Positions 26,392-35,959 of a stretch of 64,000 bases of DNA are shown in pieces. The position numbers and the translations under genes are program-made. This stretch comes from Mycobacterium sp. 852002-51163_SCH5372311. Lineage in GTDB: Bacteria > Actinomycetota > Actinomycetes > Mycobacteriales > Mycobacteriaceae. Where the stretch lies: assembly GCF_001667115.1 (NCBI RefSeq), contig NZ_LZIJ01000180.1, positions 1 through 64,000 of the forward strand, given 5' to 3'. How positions within the stretch are numbered: the stretch's first letter is position 1; each line of letters starts with the position of its first letter. The notes beneath the pieces are model-generated. The model worked only from the letters and a program-made list of their open reading frames with translations. It searched no databases and was not told the DNA's origin.

Positions 26392-28044
26392 CTACGTGTA
26401 ACGCTGCTGCCCATGTCGCGCGAACTCGGCGTCGAGTGACCGCTTTTCGTCGTTGCTCATCCGATGGTAGGCAGGCGTTCCGCCACGCCCCGTCCAGCGG
26501 TACACCGGCTCGACGGTATGCCAACGCTGCCGCTGCAGCTCTCGCTTCAGCACCTTGTTCGAACCGGTCACCGGCAGGCTCGCAGAGACCCTCAGCAAGC
26601 GTGGAAACCCCTTGCGCCCCAAGTTGTCCTGTCCAGACAGGTAGCCGGCCAACTCGTTGGCGTCAAAGTGCTCGAGGTCGGCGACCTCGATGGCCGCCAT
26701 CACCTGGTCGCCCGAGCGCGGGTCCGGAACGGCGTATACCCCGGCGGCGACCACCCGCGGGTGACGACGCAGAACATGCTCGATGGTCAGCGCGGAGATG
26801 TTCTCGCCGTCGACCCGGATCCAGTCGCCACGCCGCCCTGCGAAGTACATGAAGCCTGCCGAGTCGAGGTAGCCCAGATCCCCGGTCCAGTACCAGCCGT
26901 TGCGGATGCGTTCGGCGTCGGCGGCGTCGTTGCGCCAGTAACCCTCGAAGTTGCGGCTGCCGTACTTGTCGACGATCTCTCCGACGGCCTCGTCGGGGTT
27001 GCATACTCGCCCGTGCTGGTCGAGAACCGCTGGCGCACAGTCCCGCAACGTCGTCGGGTCTACCACGGCGACGCCCGCGTGCGCCGGTCGGCCCAGCGCG
27101 CCGGGTGGGGACTCGGGATCGCGGGCCACTACCGCCCCGCCCTCACTGGACCCGTACCCCTCGAACAGCTCCGCACCGAAGCGGCGGCGAAACTCCCTTT
27201 GGTCGTCAGGTGAGGCTTCGGTGCCGAAACCGCGCACCAGTGGGTTGTCGAGATCGTCTGGGCGCTCTGGTGTGGCCATCAAATAGGCGAGGGCCTTGCC
27301 GACGTAGGTGAAGAACGTCGCGCCGAAGTAGCGCACGTCGGGCAGGAACCGCGATGCCGAAAAACTGGGAGTCAGGCAGACGGTAGCCCCGTTGGCAAGC
27401 GCCGGCGCCCATAGCGCCATGATCGCGTTGCCGTGAAACAACGGCATGCAGCAGTACTCCACGTCTTGACGATGGTGACCGAATTTCTCGCTCGCCGCGT
27501 ACGCGATCCGGGCCAGCCGGCCCTGGCTGCACTTGACCGCCTTGGACGACCCCGTGGTGCCCGAGGTGAACAACAACAGCAGCAACGAATCCGGCCCGAC
27601 GCCAGCGGAAATCGCTGGCTGGACACGATTCGCATCCACGAGCCGGCCGTAGGCTGCATCGTCGATGTTCAGGAATCGGTCCGGCTCCAGTCCGATGTCC
27701 AGACGGCGCAGTCGCTCCATGCCCGCGGAATCGGTGACGATCAGTTGGCAGTCTGCATGGCGGATTTCGGTGGCCAGGACTTCGGCGCCCCGGGTCGGGT
27801 TGATGCCGACGACCGTCGCGCCGGCCAGCGCGGCGCCACCCAGCCAGAACAGGAAATCGGGCACGTTCTCCAGCAGCAAGCCGATATGGAACGGCCCGGC
27901 ACGCCGTTGGGACCGGGCCAGCGCCCCGCGCGCGGCCGATTCGCGAACCACGTTGTCCCAGGACCATTCCCGTTCGCGGGTGCGCAGCCCGAGATGCTCG
28001 TCGCCGAGACGATCGAGCAACATGGTCGCGATGTCGGCACGCAT
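26392..28044 (-). CDS. Acyl-CoA synthetase (FadD17/FadD1-like)
   Basis: A 550-residue ANL ligase with P-loop FTSGTTGSSKAV near 165, YGSSEGG near 298, and WTGDLGYLDSAGFMYFAGRRGDWIRVDGEN cut by the A8 hinge. The final lysine is in TGSNKVLKRELQ. The general sequence style is that of FadD17/FadD1-type mycobacterial ligases, which activate steroid side-chain or long-chain acids. One base separates it from the SnoaL gene stop, and the FAD dehydrogenase follows 10 bp downstream, so the three are co-transcribed. Substrate unknown. Confidence 0.9.
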   Translation of the reverse strand: MRADIATMLLDRLGDEHLGLRTREREWSWDNVVRESAARGALARSQRRAGPFHIGLLLENVPDFLFWLGGAALAGATVVGINPTRGAEVLATEIRHADCQLIVTDSAGMERLRRLDIGLEPDRFLNIDDAAYGRLVDANRVQPAISAGVGPDSLLLLLFTSGTTGSSKAVKCSQGRLARIAYAASEKFGHHRQDVEYCCMPLFHGNAIMALWAPALANGATVCLTPSFSASRFLPDVRYFGATFFTYVGKALAYLMATPERPDDLDNPLVRGFGTEASPDDQREFRRRFGAELFEGYGSSEGGAVVARDPESPPGALGRPAHAGVAVVDPTTLRDCAPAVLDQHGRVCNPDEAVGEIVDKYGSRNFEGYWRNDAADAERIRNGWYWTGDLGYLDSAGFMYFAGRRGDWIRVDGENISALTIEHVLRRHPRVVAAGVYAVPDPRSGDQVMAAIEVADLEHFDANELAGYLSGQDNLGRKGFPRLLRVSASLPVTGSNKVLKRELQRQRWHTVEPVYRWTGRGGTPAYHRMSNDEKRSLDAEFARHGQQRYT

Positions 28045-28045
28045 G

Positions 28046-28597
28046 TCAGGCGAGCGGATGCACGAGGTCGACGTACTGCTGCGGCAGATCTTCGCGGGAC
28101 AGTTTGGTGATGCTGACCACCCCTGGATTGTAGGAGTCTTCTCCCTGGATCAGCCCGTTCTCGTCGACGGGCCACAGCAGCAACTGGCGGAAGACGATCA
28201 GGTAGTCGGCGTCGAGGTCGTCGACGGGAATGCCGATTCGCTGCGCCTCGGCGCCGGGATAGATCTGCTTGAGCAGACCTTCGGTGACTACGCAGTGGTC
28301 GTCGACGACGAGCCGTTGGACCTCGTATTCGAGGATGTTGGTCCTGGTGGCAAGAAATTGGGTGTAGTACTCCCGCACGCCCTCGGTGGTCTTCGGACCG
28401 ATATCCCCGTCGGCACCCCAGAAGTGATAGTCGGGGTTCGGGGACAGGGTGGCCATGAGTCGTGCGAAATCCGGTGCGGCTTCGGCCTTCATGTGTTCGA
28501 TCACGGCGTTGAGGACTACGCGCTGACGTTCGTCCGTGGTGTCCGCCAGCCGTTTCTCCAGCGGTTGCCAGGTCCGGGTGGGATCGATTACTGCCAT
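28046..28597 (-). CDS. SnoaL/NTF2-like protein
   Basis: A 183-residue cone-fold protein (LNAVIEHMKAEAAPDFARLMATLSPNPDYHFWG) of the SnoaL-like superfamily. The ATG at 28597 has GGGAG 6 bp upstream; the open frame further upstream is antisense of nothing useful. Such proteins act as isomerase, dehydratase or hydrolase-like enzymes, or as small-ligand binding proteins. Sandwiched between a WS/DGAT and a FadD in one operon. Confidence 0.85.
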   Translation of the reverse strand: MAVIDPTRTWQPLEKRLADTTDERQRVVLNAVIEHMKAEAAPDFARLMATLSPNPDYHFWGADGDIGPKTTEGVREYYTQFLATRTNILEYEVQRLVVDDHCVVTEGLLKQIYPGAEAQRIGIPVDDLDADYLIVFRQLLLWPVDENGLIQGEDSYNPGVVSITKLSREDLPQQYVDLVHPLA

Positions 28598-28643
28598 GGA
28601 CTGCTCCCTTGGGTGCGAAATTTCTACGTGAGATAGGGCGGGC

Positions 28644-30038
28644 TCAAACCTCAGCGGTCGCGGCCACCAGCCGATCGAGTTCCTCGGCGGCATGCGACAC
28701 GAGTTCCCATGCGTCGTCGACCAATTCGGGGTCGACCTGAACGCCGACGTCGACATGATCGCCGTAGCTGAACACCGTCACATTCATACCCATACCGACC
28801 GCCAATGGCCCCACCGGGACGATGTGCTCGATGCGTGCACCGGCCAGGAACAGCTGCGACGGCGGGCCCGGCACGTTGGAAACGATCAGGTTGGTGTTCA
28901 ACGGCATTCGCTGCTCGAGGTTGGCCGCCTGGTAGGCACGGAGCAGAGCGCCGAACAGCATCGGCGGTGCGATGTCGGTCAATCCGACGGTCTGGTTCGT
29001 CGTCAGAGCTTCGGCCAGTTTCTTAGCACTGTTCATGCCGCGGTGGATCGCCGTCAACCTGGCTACCGGGTCGCCGACGTCGGTGGCCAGCGATGCGACC
29101 ATCGGATGCACCAGGTTGCCGAGTTCCAAGTCTTCGGGCGAGCGGGTAGACATGGGGACGGTGGCCAGCAGCGGGCGCTGCGGAAGCGCGTCACGCTTGA
29201 CCAGGTAGTCACGAATCGCGCCGGCGACGACGGCAAGGATCACGTCGTTCACCTTGACGCCGAAGTGATTCTTCACATGCTTGACGTCGTCCAAAGCCAA
29301 AGAGCAGTAAGCGAATTTGCGGCGCGGGCCGAGGGCCCCATTGAACGAAGCTCGCGGCGCGCTGAGCGGCCGCGGCGGCGGCTCGGGCCGGCGCAGATGG
29401 CTGATCGTCGTGACGGCACCGCTTACTGTCTGGCGCAGGTACTGCGCAAGCTTGGGCGGCGACACCGCCGCACTCAGGGCTCCCCGGGCCAGCAGCTCGA
29501 CACTCGATCGGCGCGGCGCCGCGTGGCTGTCAACGCTTTCCGCTGCCGGCCGCGATGCGTCGGGTGTCAGGTCGCACAATACGTCGGACAGGCCGGCCCC
29601 CGACACTCCGTCGACCATTGCGTGATGCGTCTTGGCAACAAAAGCGACCCGGCCGCCCTCGAGGCCTTCCAGGTACCAGCCCTCCCACAGTGGCAGACGC
29701 CGGTCCAGCGGACGGGCAAGTATTACGCCGATGATCTCGGCGAGTTCGGCGGGACCGCCCGGCGACGGCAAGGCCGCCCGATGCAGGTGCGCATCGAGCC
29801 TGAAGTCGGGATCGTCGACCCACACCGGCTTGTCCAGCCGGAACGGCACCTCCTGGATGCGGCGCCGAAACTGCGGAAGGTACTTCAGCCTGCTCTGAAC
29901 GTGGCTACGCAACGTGTCGAAGCCGAACCCGGGCACCGAGCCGGGGTCCAGGATCATCAACCCCAGCGTGTGCTGGGGCCACGCCGTGGCGCCTTCCATC
30001 GACAGAAACATCGCGTCCATACCGGATAGTCGCTTCAC
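28644..30038 (-). CDS. WS/DGAT wax-ester/triacylglycerol synthase
   Basis: A 464-residue acyltransferase from GTG 30038 (KRLSGMDAMFLSME start typical of the family, GGAG 8 bp upstream); an ATG at 30056 is the alternative. Catalytic motif THHAMVDGVSG near 135, SNVPGP motif near 375. It belongs to the same family as the product of the gene at 23117 but is clearly a different paralogue. Located in the middle of a catabolic operon, it could store acyl groups released from the pathway substrate, or act as a specialised acyltransferase on an alcohol intermediate. Confidence 0.92.
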   Translation of the reverse strand: MKRLSGMDAMFLSMEGATAWPQHTLGLMILDPGSVPGFGFDTLRSHVQSRLKYLPQFRRRIQEVPFRLDKPVWVDDPDFRLDAHLHRAALPSPGGPAELAEIIGVILARPLDRRLPLWEGWYLEGLEGGRVAFVAKTHHAMVDGVSGAGLSDVLCDLTPDASRPAAESVDSHAAPRRSSVELLARGALSAAVSPPKLAQYLRQTVSGAVTTISHLRRPEPPPRPLSAPRASFNGALGPRRKFAYCSLALDDVKHVKNHFGVKVNDVILAVVAGAIRDYLVKRDALPQRPLLATVPMSTRSPEDLELGNLVHPMVASLATDVGDPVARLTAIHRGMNSAKKLAEALTTNQTVGLTDIAPPMLFGALLRAYQAANLEQRMPLNTNLIVSNVPGPPSQLFLAGARIEHIVPVGPLAVGMGMNVTVFSYGDHVDVGVQVDPELVDDAWELVSHAAEELDRLVAATAEV

Positions 30039-30196
30039 GACTGAGACTCCATTCATTCGCGGTTCATCCGCGACCAGACGCCAACGTAACCGTCCGCGTC
30101 GGGCTACTGGCGAATGTCTCCCGATGGATGAGACGGTGGAGCGCGTCGGCTCGCTCGAGTGTGTGATGAAGCTGTTGATTCTGCGGTGAGGGCGCG

Positions 30197-30223
30197 GCCT
30201 ACTCGCTCTTTCTCGCCGTAGGC
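30197..30223 (-). terminator. Weak hairpin after alpha/beta hydrolase gene
   Basis: GCCTAC (30197-30202) and GTAGGC (30218-30223) can pair across a 15-base loop in the 209-bp gap between the hydrolase end (30248) and the WS/DGAT start (30038). It may divide the long run into two operons, or be incidental. No other feature is visible in the gap. Confidence 0.35.
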
Positions 30224-30247
30224 GCAGAGTCGACAGCACTGTTGGTG

Positions 30248-31069
30248 CTAGTGGCGAAAGAAGTCCAGCAGCATGTCGTTGACGGTAGATGCCTGCTCGA
30301 TCTGCGGACAATGACCGGCGCCCTCGACGACGGCCCAACGCCCACCCTCGATCTGCTTCGCGATCTGCGCGGCCCAACCGGAGGGCAGCAGCTTGTCATT
30401 CCCTCCCTCGACGACCAACGTCGGCACGGCGATCCGCTCGTAGGGTCGTGCGGTGGTGGACGTCGACGGCGCCGGGGCGTCAGGACGCCGAAAACGGGCC
30501 GCGGCCACCGCCTCCCACGCGCCGGGCGCTGTGCTCGACTCATAGCGGCGCCGCACGTACTCCTCATCCGCCGGATAACGCGGGTCGTAGAACAGCGCCT
30601 CGACGATGCGCCGCATTGCCGGCAGCGTCGCGTCGTACTGCTGGAGGGCCTGAAAGTGCTTATTTTGCTGGATCTCTCCGCCGCCGCAGACGATGACCAT
30701 GCTGCGAATCGGCAACTGTGGTGCCTCCGATGTGGCATCGGTCAGGAGGTTGATGGCACCCATCGAGTTGCCTGCGAAATGCGCCGAGGCGATGCCGAGC
30801 AGCTCGCAGAACCGGGCGACATGCCGGATCCGCATTCCGCGCCCGTCGACGAAATCGACGACCTTCGCCGACTGCCCGAACCCCAGCTGGTCTGGTGCCA
30901 GCACCCGATAGTGCCGAGCGAGTGCGGCGATATTACGTTCCCACCCGAGTTCGGCACTCGCACCGAACTCGCCGCCGTGCAGCAGCACCACCGGGTCACC
31001 GTCACCGGCCTCCAGATAGCTGGTGACCAGCGCGTCGACCAAGATGGTCCTGCGATGTATCTGGGTCAC
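30248..31069 (-). CDS. Alpha/beta hydrolase, meta-cleavage hydrolase-like
   Basis: A 273-residue alpha/beta hydrolase of the BphD/HsaD/MhpC-like group. Oxyanion region LLHGGEFG (29-36), nucleophile Ser102 in GNSMGA, likely acid Asp in GGNDKLLP and base His in GAGHCPQIEQ. It starts at GTG 31069, overlapping the cyclase gene stop as GTGA. A second C-C or ester hydrolase in the same operon as mhpC suggests two ring-cleavage or ester-hydrolysis steps. Confidence 0.9.
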   Translation of the reverse strand: MTQIHRRTILVDALVTSYLEAGDGDPVVLLHGGEFGASAELGWERNIAALARHYRVLAPDQLGFGQSAKVVDFVDGRGMRIRHVARFCELLGIASAHFAGNSMGAINLLTDATSEAPQLPIRSMVIVCGGGEIQQNKHFQALQQYDATLPAMRRIVEALFYDPRYPADEEYVRRRYESSTAPGAWEAVAAARFRRPDAPAPSTSTTARPYERIAVPTLVVEGGNDKLLPSGWAAQIAKQIEGGRWAVVEGAGHCPQIEQASTVNDMLLDFFRH

Positions 31070-32058
31070 TTGATTGCGATCGGATTAACCGGGGAACCAA
31101 CGGCGCCAACCACTCTCAGCGGCGGCGCGATCAGCTGGAACTCGTAGACGCCGTCGGCGGCGCAGTCGTCTGCCAGCGCGGCGAGGTCCCAATACTCGCC
31201 GAACATCATCCCCATATCGCGCAGGCACAGCATGTGCAACGGGAAAGTTGTCCCCTCGACTCCGGATACCAGGTCTTCAACTTGCAGGTTGTCGGCCGCG
31301 ACGGCGGCGATCTCGAGCTCGTGCAGCCATTGGGCACATCGCCAGTCCAACCCGGAGTAGCCCTCTGTTTTGTTACCAGTCATGAGAAACCTTGTCCACC
31401 AACCGGTCCGGATCAGCACAATGTCGCCGCGCCCGACGGTCACACCTTGGGCTCGTACGACCTCGTCCAGTTCTTCCGGCGTGATCGGATTGCCGGCCTC
31501 GAGAAAGACTTCCGCGCCGCGATGGCGAACCAGGTCAAGCAACACACCGCGGGAAGTGATGCCCTTGGCGTCGACCTTATCGATGCCGCAGTGGTAGGCG
31601 CCCATACTGGTCACCGAATCCGCCGGGAAGCCGTTGTAGAGCTTGTCGTCGTAGTAGACGTGCGACAGCGCATCCCATTGGCTGGCCGCCTGCAGCGGCA
31701 TGATGATCATGTCGTCGTTGAAGCGGAAGGGGTTTTCGGCGGTCATGTAGCCGCTTAGCTGGTGCGCCAACGGGTTACGCTCCCACCCGGGCCCGTACTT
31801 GGCCAGTGTCCTGACGTCGCCACCGTCCACCGTCATCACGTGTACGGGGTTGTGCCGAAACTCGAAGGCGCCCTGCGGTCCTGACGCGCCGAAGTCAACA
31901 CCGAGGGAGAACACCCGGCCGTGCCGGGCGAGACTGGCGGCGTGCGCGACCTTGTCCGCGGTGATGAAGTTCAGCGTGCCGAGCTCGTCGTCGTCTCCCC
32001 AGCGTCCCCAGTTGGAGACCTCGCGTGCGAGTCTGCGGAAGTCGGTCAAGCTGGCCAC
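31066..32058 (-). CDS. Cyclase-family (kynurenine formamidase-like) metal hydrolase
   Basis: A 330-residue member of the Cyclase family (Pfam type name), which contains formamidases and isatin or lactone hydrolases that use metal ions. The metal motif is in SQWDALSHVYY near 128-138 (HxGTHxDxPxH-like, degenerate), with further GDIVLIRTGWW and ADNLQVE segments. GTG 32058 has GGAG 4 bp upstream and overlaps the SDR stop by 13 bp. Likely role: opening a lactone or amide ring in the pathway. Confidence 0.85.
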   Translation of the reverse strand: MASLTDFRRLAREVSNWGRWGDDDELGTLNFITADKVAHAASLARHGRVFSLGVDFGASGPQGAFEFRHNPVHVMTVDGGDVRTLAKYGPGWERNPLAHQLSGYMTAENPFRFNDDMIIMPLQAASQWDALSHVYYDDKLYNGFPADSVTSMGAYHCGIDKVDAKGITSRGVLLDLVRHRGAEVFLEAGNPITPEELDEVVRAQGVTVGRGDIVLIRTGWWTRFLMTGNKTEGYSGLDWRCAQWLHELEIAAVAADNLQVEDLVSGVEGTTFPLHMLCLRDMGMMFGEYWDLAALADDCAADGVYEFQLIAPPLRVVGAVGSPVNPIAIK

Positions 32059-32873
32059 GAGGCTCCTTCCCCGAGTTCACCGGCGATCGCAGCGGCGATG
32101 TTTCCACCGTCGACCCACACCACCTGACCGGAAATATAGCTGGCTGCACGACTATTCAGAAATGTCAGCACCGCGGCCTGTTCAGCTGGGGCGGAAACCC
32201 GGCCCAATGGCTTGGGGATGCCGTCGAGGAATTCCTGTCCGTACGCCGTCCTGAGCTGATCGAGTATCGGCGTTTCGGTGACGCCGGGCCCGGTGCAGTT
32301 GATCCGGATGCCTTTGGCGCCGAGACGTGACACGTTCTGCATGGTGTAAAGGATGACCGCCTCTTTGGAGAACTGGTAACCGCCGCCCGTCAGCTCATCG
32401 GGGTGGCGTCGACACCAGTCGGTGCCCTCGCGCATGGTCGAGGTGTTCAGCAGCGGCGCCACGGCGTGCAGATGCTCCCGGTATCCGGAGGCGGCCAGTG
32501 AGGACACGCTGACGATGGATGACCCTGCCGTCATCTTCGGGATCAGCGCCTCGGTCAGATGCCGCAGACCAAGGAAGTTGATCGTGACGACGAGTTGCGG
32601 ATCGCCGATTCCCGACGAGACACCGGCGACGTTGAACAGCGAGTCGACCTGGCCTATACCGGTGACCGCGCGATCGATCGCGACCGGGTCGGCGAGGTCG
32701 AGTTCGTGAAAGTCGTTGAGTTCAAAGGTCGGCCGGCGTTTGTCGAGTCCGGTCACGCCGGCGCCGAGGGCGGTGAGCTGTCGTACCACATGTTCGCCGA
32801 TGCCCGACGCGCAACCGGTCACCACCGCGTGGCGACCGTCATAGCGCCACAATTCGTCGATGTTCTCCGACAT
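32046..32873 (-). CDS. SDR resembling 3alpha-hydroxysteroid dehydrogenase/carbonyl reductase
   Basis: A 275-residue SDR with TGCASGIG (19-26), NVAG (81-84), Ser124/125 and Tyr166-x3-Lys170 (YQFSK). About 41 residues separate the catalytic Ser and Tyr, far more than the usual 13. That insertion, and the segments VTGCASGIG, GPGVTETPILDQL and AASYISGQVVWVDGG, match the Comamonas 3alpha-HSD/carbonyl reductase type. That family interconverts 3alpha-hydroxy and 3-keto steroids with NAD(H). It lies directly downstream of the KstD-like and LLM genes, fitting oxidation of a ring hydroxyl before desaturation. Confidence 0.88.
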   Translation of the reverse strand: MSENIDELWRYDGRHAVVTGCASGIGEHVVRQLTALGAGVTGLDKRRPTFELNDFHELDLADPVAIDRAVTGIGQVDSLFNVAGVSSGIGDPQLVVTINFLGLRHLTEALIPKMTAGSSIVSVSSLAASGYREHLHAVAPLLNTSTMREGTDWCRRHPDELTGGGYQFSKEAVILYTMQNVSRLGAKGIRINCTGPGVTETPILDQLRTAYGQEFLDGIPKPLGRVSAPAEQAAVLTFLNSRAASYISGQVVWVDGGNIAAAIAGELGEGASWPA

Positions 32874-32900
32874 CTCCGGCGATTCAGTCGGGTTCCGGTG

Positions 32901-34220
32901 TCACTTGCCCCGTTCCTTCAGCTCCTTCTCGCGCTGTGCCGCCTGGACGCGTCCCTCGTTGATCTCGGCCATTGCTTCGGGGATCTCGCTCGCGGTGAAC
33001 TTCCCACCGCGGCCGGTGGGCAGCCCGCCGAAGGAGTAGCTCTCGTCGAACTGCGGTGCTTCAAAAGGTCGTGTCTCCGGCCGCCGCGCCTCGACCTTCT
33101 CGATGACCGGCGCCAGCCGGGCCGCCTTGTCGGCCACTGCTTTTTCGTCGCGCTCGATGAATTCGGGTAGCACCTCTTTGCCCATCAGCTCGATGGATTC
33201 CATCGTGCCCTCGTGGCTACGCGGGTTGAGCAGCAGAATGATCTCATCGACACCGCTCTCCTCGTAACCGCGCAGGAACTCACGCACAGTGGCCGGAGAG
33301 CCGATGGCGCCGCGACCCGGCCCGTAGGCCAGCGTCGGATCCTTCTCCACCTCTTCGAGATAGCGTTTCCACACGCCGGTCCGGCCCGGGGTGTGCACAC
33401 CGGTCATGTAGTAGTGCATGATGCCGAACGAGAAAAATCCACCGCCTTGTCCGAGGCGTTGCAGTGCGAGCTCGTCGGTCTTGGCGACCATCATCGACAA
33501 GTCACCACCGATGGCAAGGATGTTCGGGTTGATCGCGGGCGTTACCGGGACACCGTTCTCCTCGAATTCCTTGTAGTAGCCATTGACCCGTTCGGTCAGG
33601 GGCCCTGGTCCGGTGTAAGCGAAACTCAAGGCGCCGATGGCCTTTTGGGCAGCCATCTGCACGCTCGCCGGACGCGTGCAGGCCACCCAGACCGGCGGGT
33701 GCGGCTTTTGCATCGGCTTGGGAATCACGTTACGCGCGGGCATCTCGATGTGCTCGCCCTTGAAGCCCGTGAACGGCTCCTCGATCATGCAACGGATCGC
33801 GACCTCGAGCGCTTCCTCCCACTGCGCGCGCTTGTCGGCGGGATCGATGTTGAATCCGCCCAATTCACCGACCGAAGACGATTCTCCGGTGCCGAACTCG
33901 ACGCGTCCGTCGGAGATCAGATCAAGGGTGGCAATGCGTTCCGCGACTCGGGCCGGGTGATTGACCGCGGGCGGCATGTGCATGATGCCGAACCCGAGCC
34001 GGATGTTCTTTGTTCGCTGGCTGGCCGCCGCCAGGAACATCTCCGGTGCGGTGGAATGACAGTACTCCTCGAGGAAGTGATGTTCGGTAAGCCAGACGGT
34101 GGAGAAGCCGGCCTTGTCGGCGGCCTCGACCTCGTCCAGGCAGTCGTGCAGCATGATCCGTTCGTCGTCCGGCGCCCAGGGGCGGGGCAGGGCAAACTCG
34201 TAGAACAGCGAAATTTTCAT
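32901..34220 (-). CDS. LLM-class flavin-dependent oxidoreductase (luciferase-like monooxygenase)
   Basis: A 439-residue bacterial-luciferase-like TIM barrel (ISLFYEFALPRPW, VWLTEHHFLEEYC, RVEFGTGES). It is longer than F420 types and closer to FMN-dependent, two-component monooxygenases. The ATG at 34220 overlaps the KstD-like stop by one base (TGATG) with GGGAGG 5 bp upstream. The family performs Baeyer-Villiger or hydroxylation reactions with FMNH2; no dedicated reductase is nearby. It may hydroxylate or insert oxygen in the ring substrate of this operon. Confidence 0.9.
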   Translation of the reverse strand: MKISLFYEFALPRPWAPDDERIMLHDCLDEVEAADKAGFSTVWLTEHHFLEEYCHSTAPEMFLAAASQRTKNIRLGFGIMHMPPAVNHPARVAERIATLDLISDGRVEFGTGESSSVGELGGFNIDPADKRAQWEEALEVAIRCMIEEPFTGFKGEHIEMPARNVIPKPMQKPHPPVWVACTRPASVQMAAQKAIGALSFAYTGPGPLTERVNGYYKEFEENGVPVTPAINPNILAIGGDLSMMVAKTDELALQRLGQGGGFFSFGIMHYYMTGVHTPGRTGVWKRYLEEVEKDPTLAYGPGRGAIGSPATVREFLRGYEESGVDEIILLLNPRSHEGTMESIELMGKEVLPEFIERDEKAVADKAARLAPVIEKVEARRPETRPFEAPQFDESYSFGGLPTGRGGKFTASEIPEAMAEINEGRVQAAQREKELKERGK

Positions 34221-35959
34221 CAATACCTCCCGTGGGAATCAAGGGTCTGTTCGGCCTGCTGGGCCGCCTGATCAGAAATGTGCTTTGCGGCGACGAAGCC
34301 GAAGGTCATCGCCGGGCCGATAGTCGCGCCCGCGCCGGCGTAACTGCGGCCCATCACCGGCGCAGAGGTGTTGCCCACCGCGTACAGACCGGGCACCACC
34401 GTGCCATCTGCCCGCAGCACCCGGGCGTACTCGTCGGTCCGCAGGCCACCGGACGTTCCGAGATCCCCGAGGACGATCCGGAACGCGTAATACGGCGGGT
34501 CACCCAGCGGATACAGGTTGGGGTTCGGCAGCGTCGGATCGCCGTAGTAGTTGTCGTACACGCTGTCCCCGCGGTTGAAGTCGTCGTCGTGACCCTTGCG
34601 TGCCAGCTCGTTGAAACGGCGGGCGGTCTCGGAAAGTTGTGGTGCCGGAACACCGATCTTGGCTGCCATCTCGTCCCAACTCGTGGCCGCCTTGACGACA
34701 CCGGATTCCAGCCAGGCACACGGAACCTTGCGGCCGGTGGGAACCGGTGCGCCAGGGATTTTGGGTATCGGAAGATGACCACCGATGACGTAGCGATTCC
34801 AGGACCGGTGGTCGGTGATGAGCCAGCAAGGGATGTGGGTGACGCCGGACTTCTGGCCCTCGATCATCGCGTGACCGAAATCCATGTATGGCGCTGCCTC
34901 GTTGATGAAGCGCTTGCCGTCGCCGTTGACGATGAACTGCGCTGGCATCATCCGTTCGTTGAGCATGAACTGCATTCGGCCGTCCGGCCATTGCATCGCC
35001 GGAAACCACCAGGCCTCGTCGAGTAAATCGGTTGCCGCGCCCACTTTTTCGCCGACGCGTATCCCGTCGCCCATGGCTGCGGGATTGCCGAAGCTCCAAT
35101 CCCGGTCCAAGACGGGCAGCTGTTCCTTTCGCCACGCGAGGTCGTGGTCGAAGCCCCCGGAGGCCAGGATGACACCGCGGCGCGCGACGATCCGCTGACT
35201 CCTGCCCTCTCGTTCCAGCACGGCACCGGTCACCGCTCCGTCGGGATCGGTGATCAGCTCGGTCATAGGGGAGTTCAGCCATAGCGGGATACCGCGTTCC
35301 TTCATCGCCAACCGCAGCCGAGCCGCCAGCGATTGGCCGATCGCCGCCATCCGCTCACCGAATACCTTGGCCCTGACCATCCGCGAAATCAGTTTCAGCA
35401 GGACGACTTTCCCGGCCCACGACTGCCTGATTCGGTAGAACGACCGAAGTTCCTTGGGCCCCAGCCAGATTCCCTTGGGGGCGAGCGCCAGCGGCTGAAG
35501 CAGGTTCCGCTCGTCGGCGCCCAGCGTGCGCAGGTCGACGGGCGGCACGTTGATGGTGCTGCCGAGTTCGGAGCCGCCCGGCAGCTCCGGATAGTAGTCG
35601 GCATAGCCTGGCTTCCAGACGAACTCGAGCCAGCTGGAGAGTCCCTCCAAGAACTCCAGCATCTTTGGGGCTGATTCGACGTACTGGCGTATCCGGGCGT
35701 CGCTGACCAAGCCGTCGGTGATCCGCAGCAGATACTCGACCACACCGTCGGGCGACGGGACGTAACCCTCCCGGCGCTGGGCGGGCGCCCCGGGCACCCA
35801 GATGCCGCCGCCCGAGAGCGCGGTGGAACCGCCAAATTGGGGCGACTTCTCCACCACCAGCGCATCCAGCCCGCACGCATGGGCAGTGAGGGCAGCGGTC
35901 ATGCCGCCACCACCGGAGCCGACGATCAAGACGTCGACAAGGTTGTCAGCGCCGCTCAT
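34220..35959 (-). CDS. 3-ketosteroid delta1-dehydrogenase-like flavoprotein (B)
   Basis: A 579-residue FAD protein very similar to KstD: GSGGGGM (14-20), GGSTALSGGGIWVPG, GYADYYPELPGG (119-129), FIVNGDGKRFINEAAPYMDF, PYYAFRIVLGDLGTSGG and the APVMGRSYAGAGATIGPAMTFG end. The tyrosines in GYADYY, the PYMDF region and PYYAF match those used by KstD for 1,2-desaturation of a 3-keto ring. The start ATG 35959 overlaps the mhpB stop (ATGA). Likely reaction: removal of two hydrogens next to a ring ketone, with electrons to a quinone or other acceptor. In this operon it could aromatise a cyclohexenone to the phenol that MhpA needs. Confidence 0.9.
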   Translation of the reverse strand: MSGADNLVDVLIVGSGGGGMTAALTAHACGLDALVVEKSPQFGGSTALSGGGIWVPGAPAQRREGYVPSPDGVVEYLLRITDGLVSDARIRQYVESAPKMLEFLEGLSSWLEFVWKPGYADYYPELPGGSELGSTINVPPVDLRTLGADERNLLQPLALAPKGIWLGPKELRSFYRIRQSWAGKVVLLKLISRMVRAKVFGERMAAIGQSLAARLRLAMKERGIPLWLNSPMTELITDPDGAVTGAVLEREGRSQRIVARRGVILASGGFDHDLAWRKEQLPVLDRDWSFGNPAAMGDGIRVGEKVGAATDLLDEAWWFPAMQWPDGRMQFMLNERMMPAQFIVNGDGKRFINEAAPYMDFGHAMIEGQKSGVTHIPCWLITDHRSWNRYVIGGHLPIPKIPGAPVPTGRKVPCAWLESGVVKAATSWDEMAAKIGVPAPQLSETARRFNELARKGHDDDFNRGDSVYDNYYGDPTLPNPNLYPLGDPPYYAFRIVLGDLGTSGGLRTDEYARVLRADGTVVPGLYAVGNTSAPVMGRSYAGAGATIGPAMTFGFVAAKHISDQAAQQAEQTLDSHGRY

